A stretch of DNA of 64,000 bases. It comes from Gemmatimonadota bacterium. Lineage in GTDB: Bacteria > Gemmatimonadota > Gemmatimonadetes > Longimicrobiales > Gaopeijiaceae. Location of the stretch: the NCBI GenBank assembly GCA_009838975.1, contig VXQO01000035.1, positions 36,828-100,827 of the forward strand, given 5' to 3'. The notes beneath the pieces are model-generated. The model was not told where the DNA came from and did not search any database. It saw nothing but the letters and a program-made list of their open reading frames with translations. Shown here piece after piece: positions 57,247-64,000 of the stretch (its first letter is position 1; each line of letters begins with the position of its first letter). The translations under genes were made by a program, and so were the position numbers.

Positions 57247-57504
57247 CTAGTTCGTGGCCGGATAGACCGATACCACCCTGCGTCGGCGGAGGTTCTCGAA
57301 CTTCACGACGCCGTCCGCCAGCGCGAACAGCGTGTGGTCCCGGCCGCAGCCGACGTTGTTGCCGGGGTGCAGCCTGGTTCCACGCTGCCGGACGAGGATG
57401 TTCCCCGCGATCACACGCTCGCCCCCGAAGCGCTTGACGCCGAGTCGTTGCGGATTGCTGTCACGGCCGTTCCTGGACGACCCTACGCCTTTCTTGTGAG
57501 CCAT
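57247..57504 (-). CDS. rpmA: 50S ribosomal protein L27
   Basis: 85 residues. It starts [17 protein letters not shown] and contains the family signature [20 protein letters not shown] with the conserved [21 protein letters not shown]27 sits at the peptidyl-transferase centre with its N-terminus, which here is Met-Ala without the N-terminal extension that some Firmicutes cleave off. It follows rplU by 23 bases, the standard rplU-rpmA operon; the obgE gene that often follows is absent. Confidence 0.98.
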   Translation of the reverse strand: MAHKKGVGSSRNGRDSNPQRLGVKRFGGERVIAGNILVRQRGTRLHPGNNVGCGRDHTLFALADGVVKFENLRRRRVVSVYPATN

Positions 57505-57527
57505 TGGGACCCTCCTGGCTGTCCGGG

Positions 57528-57839
57528 CTAGACGATGATCTCGGCGACGCGCACGACGGTGAATCCCTGGCGGTGACCCTGCTTCCGCCGGTATCCCTTG
57601 CGGCGCTTCCGCTTGAAGACGGTGATCTTGCGCGTGCGGTCGTGGGCGATGACCTCTGCCGTCACGCTGGCGCCCTCGACGATCGGCGTGCCCACCGCGA
57701 CGTCCTCACCCTGCGAGGCCAGAAGAACGTCGTCGAAGGTGACCGTCGTCCCGGGTTCGGCGTCGAGAGTGGGGATCAGCAGAGTCGCCCCGGGCTCGGC
57801 CCGAAACTGTTTCCCGCCGGTCCTGATTACCGCGAACAT
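57528..57839 (-). CDS. rplU: 50S ribosomal protein L21
   Basis: 103 residues. [17 protein letters not shown] opens the protein and [19 protein letters not shown] (the L21 signature) lies near the end. L21 binds 23S rRNA beside L20. ATG 57839 is the conserved start; the frame is open another 20 codons upstream, but with no family similarity. It is the first gene of rplU-rpmA. Confidence 0.98.
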   Translation of the reverse strand: MFAVIRTGGKQFRAEPGATLLIPTLDAEPGTTVTFDDVLLASQGEDVAVGTPIVEGASVTAEVIAHDRTRKITVFKRKRRKGYRRKQGHRQGFTVVRVAEIIV

Positions 57840-57884
57840 GTTGGTCCCGCCATGAAATGTGTTCGAATGCGCCCTGCGGGCGGT

Positions 57885-57930
57885 GTTGATGCACAGCATT
57901 TAAAGGTATCGAAGCCACGGCCAAGATCAA
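57885..57930 (-). promoter_or_regulatory. possible promoter for rplU-rpmA
   Basis: On the minus strand a TTGATC/TTGGCC pair lies upstream of CTTTAAATG, with TTTAAA at 57899-57904, about 60 bases before the L21 start. It is the only A/T-rich patch in the 134-base gap to the M24 peptidase gene. The match to a -35/-10 pair is modest. Confidence 0.3.
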
Positions 57931-57973
57931 GCACCGCACTGCACAAGTCCTGAGCGCGGCCGCCGGCCGGCCC

Positions 57974-59377
57974 CTACCAGACCAGATGGAACCGGTCCTG
58001 GCGGCGGAACACCCAGTGCCGTTGTCCCTCCGTGTCGAGGTAAGCCTCCTCCTCCTGTCGGCAGCTGGCCGGCTTCCCGCCCCACTCCGGGATCGGCGTC
58101 GTCGCCTGCAACTCGATCGAATGCCAGGTCGACGGCAACAGGATCGCGTCGCCCCGCACCGGCACGCCCTCCTGCCCATCCCACCGGCCGATCAGTGGCC
58201 CCGCTCCGTGCCCGTGGTCGCCGATCGGGTGTGTGTAGACGGTGCCGTTGATCCCCTCGGCCCGCATCTGGGCGAGCGTGTTGGCGAGGATCGTGTTGCC
58301 GCTGAGCCCCGGCTCCATGTGCTCCATGAGTATGTCCTGCAGCCGGTTCGAGTTGGCAAGGCACTGCTGCAGCCCGGCCGGCGCCCCGGTCTCTCCTTCC
58401 CTCAGCACGTAGCCCAGGTGCTGGGTGTCGGTATGGAGATTCAGCGCCACCACCCCGAAGTCGGTCCAGAGCAGGTCGCCGCGCTCGATCACCGTGGGGC
58501 CGGACGAAGGCACCTCGCCCGCGCGCTGGACATCCACGTTGGCCTGGAACCAGACCGTGTAGCCCAAATCGCGAACGCGCTGGCGCATCCACCACTCCAC
58601 GTCCTCGATGGTGGTCTCGCCCGGCGTGATCACCGCGTTGGAGAACGCCTCCGAGATGACCGCGTGGACGGTCTCCTCGATCTTGCGGTAGCGCGGCATC
58701 ATCTCGGGGAGGCGGAGCGCGATGTAGTTCATCGCCAGGCGTGGCTCCCGCTTCACCCGGCGGAGCAACTCAGGCCCCAGCGCCTCCTCGAGCACCTCGC
58801 GCTCGCCGGCATGCAGTCCGTCCGAGAACGCCCAGTCGGGGTCGATGTTCAGCACGATGTTCTCGGGATCGCGGTCTTCCACAAGCTCGCGCAGGAGCCG
58901 CCACTGCTCGTTGCCGACGAGTTCGGCGGTGGGCTGCGTGGGCGCGGGCCTGGTGGAGCGGTACGCCTCAAAGACGCCGCCCTGGCTCGTGCCGCCCAGC
59001 GCCAGCCGCTCGACCGTCCCGTCGTCCTGGCGGGTGAAGACGTAGATGGAACGGCGGCGCGCGGCGAAGGTCGTGGGCGAGGTGATCGACCAGAAGACGG
59101 GGTCCTCCGCGTACTCACGCATCGACAGGATCCACATGCGCACGTCGTATTCCGCCATCAACTTCGGCAGAACCCGTCCGATCCGCAGCTCAAGCCACTC
59201 CTGCTGCTCCACCGCCTGCTCCCGCAGCGTGGGCAGCGGATGGATCTGGGCGGGGGCATCGTCGGGGACGTGGACCGGCTTCTGGGCCGTGAGGCCGCCC
59301 GCTGGCCCGGACGACAGGCTGAGGGCGAGGGCGACCGTGCCGCCGAAGCGGCACTTCCGGTGGGCAAGGTGTGTCAT
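57974..59377 (-). CDS. secreted M24-family metallopeptidase (Xaa-Pro aminopeptidase-like)
   Basis: 467 residues. An N-terminal signal peptide (VALALSLSSGPAGGLTAQ) is followed by a poorly conserved middle and a pita-bread peptidase domain: metal-ligand Asp residues in LLWTDFGVVALNLHTD, His in THPIGDHGHGAGP and Glu in WHSIELQAT, which are the five M24 ligand positions as far as I can place them. A C-terminal Cys (PASCRQEEE) and signal peptide suggest periplasmic location, unlike the cytoplasmic PepP. With the three S9 peptidases it forms a peptide-scavenging set. Confidence 0.86.
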   Translation of the reverse strand: MTHLAHRKCRFGGTVALALSLSSGPAGGLTAQKPVHVPDDAPAQIHPLPTLREQAVEQQEWLELRIGRVLPKLMAEYDVRMWILSMREYAEDPVFWSITSPTTFAARRRSIYVFTRQDDGTVERLALGGTSQGGVFEAYRSTRPAPTQPTAELVGNEQWRLLRELVEDRDPENIVLNIDPDWAFSDGLHAGEREVLEEALGPELLRRVKREPRLAMNYIALRLPEMMPRYRKIEETVHAVISEAFSNAVITPGETTIEDVEWWMRQRVRDLGYTVWFQANVDVQRAGEVPSSGPTVIERGDLLWTDFGVVALNLHTDTQHLGYVLREGETGAPAGLQQCLANSNRLQDILMEHMEPGLSGNTILANTLAQMRAEGINGTVYTHPIGDHGHGAGPLIGRWDGQEGVPVRGDAILLPSTWHSIELQATTPIPEWGGKPASCRQEEEAYLDTEGQRHWVFRRQDRFHLVW

Positions 59378-59423
59378 TCGTCGTTTTCCCTTTGGATTGG
59401 AAGGGTCCTGGTCGGTCGCACGG

Positions 59424-60947
59424 CTAGGCGACCCTGTACTTGGCGGTGACGTCTATGCGGGAGCGCCCGGCGAGGATGCGGAAATCGTCGTGGCGCATGA
59501 GCGGATCGTCGCGCATATCCACGCGCAGCCGCGTACGACTGGCGAGCTTGCGCAGGAAACGGGGCTCGGACTCCATGACCTGTAACGCGACCTCGGGGTG
59601 GACGCGTACCAGCAGGTCGGTGTCGTCGCCGACGGCCGCCGCGCGGTGCACGCACCGCTCGATCTCGCGGATCAGGGTCGGCGCGGTCCAGATGTGGCCC
59701 GTGCCGCCGCACGCTCCGCACGGCTCGGTGAGCGCCTGGAGCAGCGACGGGCGGACGCGTTGGCGCGTCATCTCGATCAGCCCGAGTTCGGAGACGGCCC
59801 AGGTGCGGGTGCGCGCGCGGTCGCGCCCCAGATGGCTCCGCATTTCGTGCAGGACCCGGTCCCGGTTGGCCTGGGATTCCATGTCTATGAAGTCGATGAC
59901 GATGATCCCGCCGATATCCCGCAGGCGCAACTGGGCGGCAATCTCACGGGCGGCGTCCAGATTGGTCTTGAGTATGGTCTCTTCGGGATCCTTCTTCTTC
60001 CCCGTGAACCTCCCCGTGTTGACGTCTATCGACACGAGCGCCTCGGTGGGCTCGATGATCACATGTCCGCCCGACGGCAGATCGACCTTGCGGCGGAAGG
60101 ACCGCTGGATCGCCTCCTCGATTCCGGCGTGATCGAAGAGCGGCTTCCTGCCGTCGTAGAAGTGGATCCGGTCCAGCAGATCGGGATCGAAGGTGCGCAC
60201 GTACTGTACGATCTGCTCGTGGACCCGCCGGTTGTCGATCGTCACGGCCTCGAAACGATTGGTGAAGAGGTCGCGGATGACCCCCGAAATGAGCTTGGCC
60301 TCCTCGTGGATCAGGGTGGGAGGCTGGGCCTTGGCCGCCTTCCGCCTGATCGTCTTCCAGCGGCCGCGGAGGTGGCGGTACTCCTTGACGAGCTTCTCCT
60401 GGGTGAGTTCCTCGCCGGCGGTGCGGACGATGACGCCGCCGGGGTCGCTCGCGACAGCTTCCTTTGCCATGTTGCGCAGCCGGGCACGCTCGCCGCGATG
60501 GTCGATCTTGCGGCTGACCCCTACGTGATTCGAGTCGGGCATGTAGACGAGGAAGCGGCCCGGCAGGGAGATCTGCATGGTCACCCGCGGGCCCTTGGTC
60601 GAAATCGCCTCCTTGGTGACCTTGACCAGGACCTTCTGGCCCTTGTTCAGCACGTCCTGAATCGGGGGCGCGTTGCGGCTGCGACCTCGGGACCCGTTCC
60701 GCCCCTTGTCCTCTTCCCCTTCGTGGGCGAGGTCCGAGGCGTGCAGAAAGGCGGCCTTCTCCTCGCCGATGTCTACGAAAGCGGCCTGAATGCCCGGAAG
60801 GACCGCTTCGACACGGCCCAGAAAGATGTCACCGACGAGCCGGTCCTGGTCGGGCCGGTCGAACATGAGCTCGGTGAGCCCTCCATCCTCCTTCAGCGCG
60901 ACCCAGGACTCTTCGTCCGAGGCGCTGATCAAGATTTCTCTTCGCAA
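59424..60947 (-). CDS. rng: ribonuclease E/G
   Basis: 507 residues from TTG 60947, which has GGAG 7 bases upstream. It begins with the catalytic-domain start REILISASDEESWVALKEDG, then an S1 RNA-binding domain (VGDIFLGRVEAVLPGIQAAF, KAAFLHASDL) with an Arg/Gly-rich insert (GRNGSRGRSRNAP). The DNase I-like catalytic site is ALVSIDVNTGRFTGKKKDPE and IDFIDMESQANRDRVL (Asp residues binding magnesium). CGACGGTGH is the zinc-link. The length and absent long C-terminal tail favour RNase G over full RNase E. It processes rRNA and mRNA. Confidence 0.94.
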   Translation of the reverse strand: MRREILISASDEESWVALKEDGGLTELMFDRPDQDRLVGDIFLGRVEAVLPGIQAAFVDIGEEKAAFLHASDLAHEGEEDKGRNGSRGRSRNAPPIQDVLNKGQKVLVKVTKEAISTKGPRVTMQISLPGRFLVYMPDSNHVGVSRKIDHRGERARLRNMAKEAVASDPGGVIVRTAGEELTQEKLVKEYRHLRGRWKTIRRKAAKAQPPTLIHEEAKLISGVIRDLFTNRFEAVTIDNRRVHEQIVQYVRTFDPDLLDRIHFYDGRKPLFDHAGIEEAIQRSFRRKVDLPSGGHVIIEPTEALVSIDVNTGRFTGKKKDPEETILKTNLDAAREIAAQLRLRDIGGIIVIDFIDMESQANRDRVLHEMRSHLGRDRARTRTWAVSELGLIEMTRQRVRPSLLQALTEPCGACGGTGHIWTAPTLIREIERCVHRAAAVGDDTDLLVRVHPEVALQVMESEPRFLRKLASRTRLRVDMRDDPLMRHDDFRILAGRSRIDVTAKYRVA

Positions 60948-61136
60948 TTGAATTCTCCAATGGTCGATCCCCACCCCGGCCTGATCGGTGTGCCCGGTCC
61001 CGGCGGCATCCCGGTCCTGGGCGGACACGGAACACAGCTCGGCCATCGGGCACCGGGATCAGGTCTCCGGGTGCAGGATCATGAAACAGTGCGGCACGGC
61101 TAAACGGTCCCCGCCGCGCCGCGTTCGCGGATCCGC

Positions 61137-62348
61137 TCACGGGGTAGCCTCCTTCAGCAGGTGCCTTCCGATTACAAGCTTTTGTATCTCGCTGGTTCCC
61201 TCGCCGATTTCGCAGGCCTTGGCGTCGCGCATCATCCGCTCGACGGGATGGTCGGAGGTGTACCCCACGCCTCCGAGGAACTGCACCGCACGGCGCGCGC
61301 TCTTCGCGGAGAGCTCCGAGGCCACCAGCTTGGCCATGGAGGCCTCCTTGCCGTAGGGACGGCCCTGATCCTTCAGCCACGCCGCGTGATACGTGAGGTG
61401 CCTGGCGGCCTCGATCTCGGCGGCCAGGGCGGCCAGGCCGAACTGGACATCCTGGAAGTCCCACACCGGCCGGTTGAACTGGCGCCGGCGGGTGGTGTAG
61501 TCGCGGGCGACATCGAAGGCTCCCTGCGCGATTCCGAGCGAGAGCGCGGCGACCCCGATCCGGCCGGCGTCGAGCGTCTTCATGAAGTTGGTGAACCCTT
61601 CGCCCTCCGCTCCCAGCCGCTGCTCTTCGGGAACCCAGGCATCCTGCAGGAACAGCTGCCGCGTATCCGAGGCGCGCCAGCCCAGCTTGTCCTCCTTCGC
61701 GCCGGCGCTCACGCCCTCCGTGTACGGCAGCGACGGCCTGTGTCCCACGCCGACGCGTTCGGCCTCGGCGATGTCGACGGTCGGCTTGCACACGATGAAA
61801 CTGCTGATGCCGTGCGAGCCGGCCTCCGGATCGGTGACCGCGGTCACGACGAAGATCTCGCCCACGCCGCCGTGCGTGATGAAGATCTTGCTGCCGGTGA
61901 TGCCGTAGCCGCCGCGCGCACGCACGGCCCGCGTTCCGGTCCCGGACGAGTCGGAGCCCGCCCCCGGCTCGGTCAGCCCGAATCCGCCCAGGACCTGTCC
62001 CGACGCCAGCGGGGGAACGAAGCGCGTCTTCTGGTCTTCGTCGCCGAAGTTGACGATCGGCGACATCGCGAGCGTGGTGTGGGCGGAAACCGTGATGGCG
62101 TGGCTGGCGTCGTGGCGCGCCAGCTCCTCGACGACCAGCACATAGCTGAGGTAGTCGCACCCCATCCCCGACAGGTCGCGGGGTACCGGCACCCCGAACC
62201 AGCCCCGCTCGGCCATCGCACGCACGTTTTCCCAGGGGAAGCGGGCGGTCTCGTCGAGTTCCCGTGCGACGGGCGCGATGGCCTCAAGCGCGAATTCGCG
62301 GACCTCGCGCTGCAGGTCGATGTGGTGCTGGTGAAGGTAGGGGTACAT
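61137..62348 (-). CDS. acyl-CoA dehydrogenase
   Basis: 403 residues. Signatures: GFGLTEPGAGSDSSGTGTRA, the FAD-binding region with TRRRQFNRPVWDFQDVQF, and the C-terminal AVQFLGGVGYTSDHPVERMMRDAKACEIGEGTSEIQ with the catalytic Glu. There is an apparent 20-residue insertion between SSFIVCKPTVD and AKEDKLGWRASDT (about residues 190-215: AEAERVGVGHRPSLPYTEG) compared with the compact loop usual for the family. Electrons go to ETF, encoded at 12.7-14.5 kb. RecQ lies upstream on the same strand, 52 bases away. Confidence 0.95.
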   Translation of the reverse strand: MYPYLHQHHIDLQREVREFALEAIAPVARELDETARFPWENVRAMAERGWFGVPVPRDLSGMGCDYLSYVLVVEELARHDASHAITVSAHTTLAMSPIVNFGDEDQKTRFVPPLASGQVLGGFGLTEPGAGSDSSGTGTRAVRARGGYGITGSKIFITHGGVGEIFVVTAVTDPEAGSHGISSFIVCKPTVDIAEAERVGVGHRPSLPYTEGVSAGAKEDKLGWRASDTRQLFLQDAWVPEEQRLGAEGEGFTNFMKTLDAGRIGVAALSLGIAQGAFDVARDYTTRRRQFNRPVWDFQDVQFGLAALAAEIEAARHLTYHAAWLKDQGRPYGKEASMAKLVASELSAKSARRAVQFLGGVGYTSDHPVERMMRDAKACEIGEGTSEIQKLVIGRHLLKEATP

Positions 62349-62400
62349 CCGATTGGGGCGAAGGGCGGTGTTGCCCGGCGGTCGGCTCCGGACCGGCGCT

Positions 62401-63921
62401 TCAGGCCCTGCCGGTCCGGCGGCGCTCGCACCAGTCGCACGAAGCGCACGAGCGCCAGTTCACGGTCTCTCCAAGATAACGTAACAGCGACATGCGCCGG
62501 CATCCCCGCCTGCCGCTGTACCTCTGCATGGCGCGCAGCCGGTGGCGTGCCTGGTTCCGTGCCGACACGAGGGGGTCGAGGTCCGGCGGCTCGCCGGTGA
62601 TTGTGAGCGGGGGACCCGTGATGGGCGGCGGCCCTTCCTCTTCGCCGTCGGGCCAGTTCTCGATCCAGCGCTCGAAGTCGGGGGCCAGCGCCACCGCCCC
62701 GGAGCGCATCAGCCACTTGAGGTGGGGCACGTGGGCCGATCCCTGGCCGATGATCGCCGAGGCTGGAACGCGCGTAGCCGCGCCGTTGCGCGACCTGAGC
62801 CGCCTGAGGACCCCGAGCACGTCCCTGGGCGGCGGGTAGGCGCGGTCGAGGAACGCCTGGGGAACCTGCCAGTCTCCCTTGTCGACGAAGCCCATTGCCA
62901 TCGACAGGGTGCCGTCGCGGCCCGCACGGCCGGCCTCCTGGTAGTAGCTCTCGAGCGACCCGGGAAAGGCGTAGTGGAAGACCGCCCACACGTCGCCCCG
63001 GTCGATGCCCATCCCGAAGGCGCAGGTGGCCACCACGACGTTGGACTCGCGCGACATGAAGCGCTGCTGCACGGCCTGCCGCTCCTCCTTGGGCAGCGCG
63101 GCGTGGTACGCATCACCGATCACACCCTGGCCGGCCAGCGCCCGTCGCACGCTCACGACCTGCCGCCGCGTGGGTGCGTACACGATGAGCGCCCGCTCCG
63201 CGCACTCGGGCGGCGCGCGCCGGATCAGGCGCACCATGGCGCGGATGCGCTCAGGTCCCGGGCGCTGGCGCGCGACCAGCCAGCGAATGTTGGGGCGGTC
63301 GAACGACGTGACCACCCGGACCGGGTCGCGCATGCCGAGTACCCGGACGATGTCGTCGCGCACGGCCGGGGTCGCGGTGGCAGTCACCGCGAGAACCGGC
63401 GTGCGGACGATCGCGCGAAGACGGCGGATGCGACGGAAGGCGGGTCGGAATTCGTGGCCCCATTCCGAAATGCAGTGCGCCTCGTCGATCGTGATCAGCG
63501 AGACGGGAGAGGCGCCGAGAAGCCGCCTCAGCTTCGCCGCCTCGAGCCGCTCGGGCGAGCAGAAGAGCAGGTCGAGCCGCCCCTCCGCGATTGCTCGCTG
63601 GCCCTCGTCCTGGACGTCTCGCGAGTCCTGCGAGGTTAGTGACGCCGCTCTCAGCCCCAGCCGGCGCGCGCGGTCGACCTGGTCCTGCATGAGCGAGATC
63701 AGGGGGCTGACCACAACCACCAGGCCGTCCAGCATGAAGGCGGGCAGCTGGTAGCAGAGGGTCTTGCCGCCGCCGGTGGGAAGCACGCCGAGGGTGTCCC
63801 GTCCCGCCAGCACCCCCGCGATCAGACGTTCCTGTCCGGGCCTGAAGCCGTCGAATCCGAACCGCTCGCGCAGGACCGCGCGCGCCTCGGGACTGTGGGC
63901 GGTGTCGTGTTCGTCGTTCAC
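62401..63921 (-). CDS. recQ: RecQ-family ATP-dependent DNA helicase
   Basis: 506 residues. Helicase motifs in order: FRPGQERLIAGVLAGRD with Q motif, I (PTGGGKTLCYQ), Ia (SPLISLMQDQ), II (IDEAHCISEWGHEFRP), III (AVTATATPAVRDD), IV/V (ATCAFGMGIDRGDV) and VI (YYQEAGRAGRDG). Cysteines near the end (CRRMSLLRYLGE and CASCDWC) form the RecQ zinc site, although they sit close to the terminus and the RQC winged helix and HRDC domain are largely missing, so this is a short-form RecQ. GTG 63921 start has AGGGGG immediately upstream. Confidence 0.92.
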   Translation of the reverse strand: MNDEHDTAHSPEARAVLRERFGFDGFRPGQERLIAGVLAGRDTLGVLPTGGGKTLCYQLPAFMLDGLVVVVSPLISLMQDQVDRARRLGLRAASLTSQDSRDVQDEGQRAIAEGRLDLLFCSPERLEAAKLRRLLGASPVSLITIDEAHCISEWGHEFRPAFRRIRRLRAIVRTPVLAVTATATPAVRDDIVRVLGMRDPVRVVTSFDRPNIRWLVARQRPGPERIRAMVRLIRRAPPECAERALIVYAPTRRQVVSVRRALAGQGVIGDAYHAALPKEERQAVQQRFMSRESNVVVATCAFGMGIDRGDVWAVFHYAFPGSLESYYQEAGRAGRDGTLSMAMGFVDKGDWQVPQAFLDRAYPPPRDVLGVLRRLRSRNGAATRVPASAIIGQGSAHVPHLKWLMRSGAVALAPDFERWIENWPDGEEEGPPPITGPPLTITGEPPDLDPLVSARNQARHRLRAMQRYSGRRGCRRMSLLRYLGETVNWRSCASCDWCERRRTGRA

Positions 63922-64000
63922 CCCCTGAAGGGTATCGAGGCACGGGGGCGATGGAATGGCTCGATGGGATTGATTTTTGTAAGCGATTGGTACTGATTGG
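63922..64000. other. 79-base window end, no gene
   Basis: Only the 5' flank of recQ. It has a T-rich patch and GATTG repeated at about 63970, 63983 and 63995 on the plus strand; no promoter match is convincing. Confidence 0.4.

Overview
The window is GC-rich, almost gapless bacterial chromosome with about 55 protein genes and one tRNA. Most genes overlap or nearly abut, and GTG and TTG starts are common, several of them fixed by good Shine-Dalgarno sites. Three secreted S9 peptidases, a secreted M24 peptidase, many small lipoproteins, a complete aerobic carbon core and an outer-membrane-type beta-barrel protein point to a Gram-negative aerobic heterotroph. I think Gemmatimonadota is the best guess from the overall gene style, but there is no rRNA or phylogenetic marker test here. 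I see no phage, IS element, CRISPR array or recent island; this is core chromosome.

Layout. 1-5.3 kb: pdxA end, holB, moaC, a MltD-like transglycosylase, guaB. 5.3-10 kb: acyltransferase, acs, a Fur/PerR regulator with a palindromic operator candidate, zinc-ribbon protein. 10-16.5 kb: barrel protein, moeA, M23 peptidase, etfBA, nhaC, 3-methyladenine glycosylase. 16.5-23.7 kb: a NYN/OST-HTH RNA-metabolism protein, acyl-CoA ligase, aroB, PBP1A coupled to a DUF3343 protein. 23.8-39.6 kb: a sugar dehydrogenase/DUF1028 fusion, pyrimidine nucleoside phosphorylase, three S9 peptidases, gltA, DUF411, tRNA-Leu(CAA), acnA. 39.6-45.7 kb: a heme-copper oxidoreductase locus, the most interesting part. 45.8-49.4 kb: floA-nfeD membrane-domain pair and lipoproteins. 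49.4-56.7 kb: beta-oxidation or phenylacetate-type operon, DUF3311/SSF symporter, chorismate mutase. 57-64 kb: rplU-rpmA, M24 peptidase, RNase E/G, acyl-CoA dehydrogenase, recQ.

The stand-out system is 39,624-45,732. A tight operon encodes a Rrf2-family regulator with an Fe-S cysteine triad whose reading frame runs without a stop into a one-helix subunit, a CuA-containing subunit II, a catalytic subunit I, and an SCO copper chaperone. Subunit I keeps the heme and CuB histidines but has Gln where oxygen reductases have the His-Tyr cross-linked tyrosine. That fits the recently described CuA-type nitric oxide reductases (eNOR and relatives) better than an oxygen reductase. Divergent to it is a single polypeptide joining a two-heme cytochrome b, a 2[4Fe-4S] ferredoxin and an MvhD/FlpD-like domain, followed by a translationally coupled membrane-anchored protein of unknown role. 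My inference is an NO-responsive, membrane-bound NO-reduction module with an unusual electron-entry subunit.

Metabolically the genes fit together. Acetate and acyl ligases, acyl-CoA dehydrogenase with its electron acceptor ETF, hydratases, hydroxyacyl-CoA dehydrogenase and thiolase feed acetyl-CoA to citrate synthase and aconitase. Secreted peptidases supply peptides. moaC and moeA supply molybdenum cofactor.
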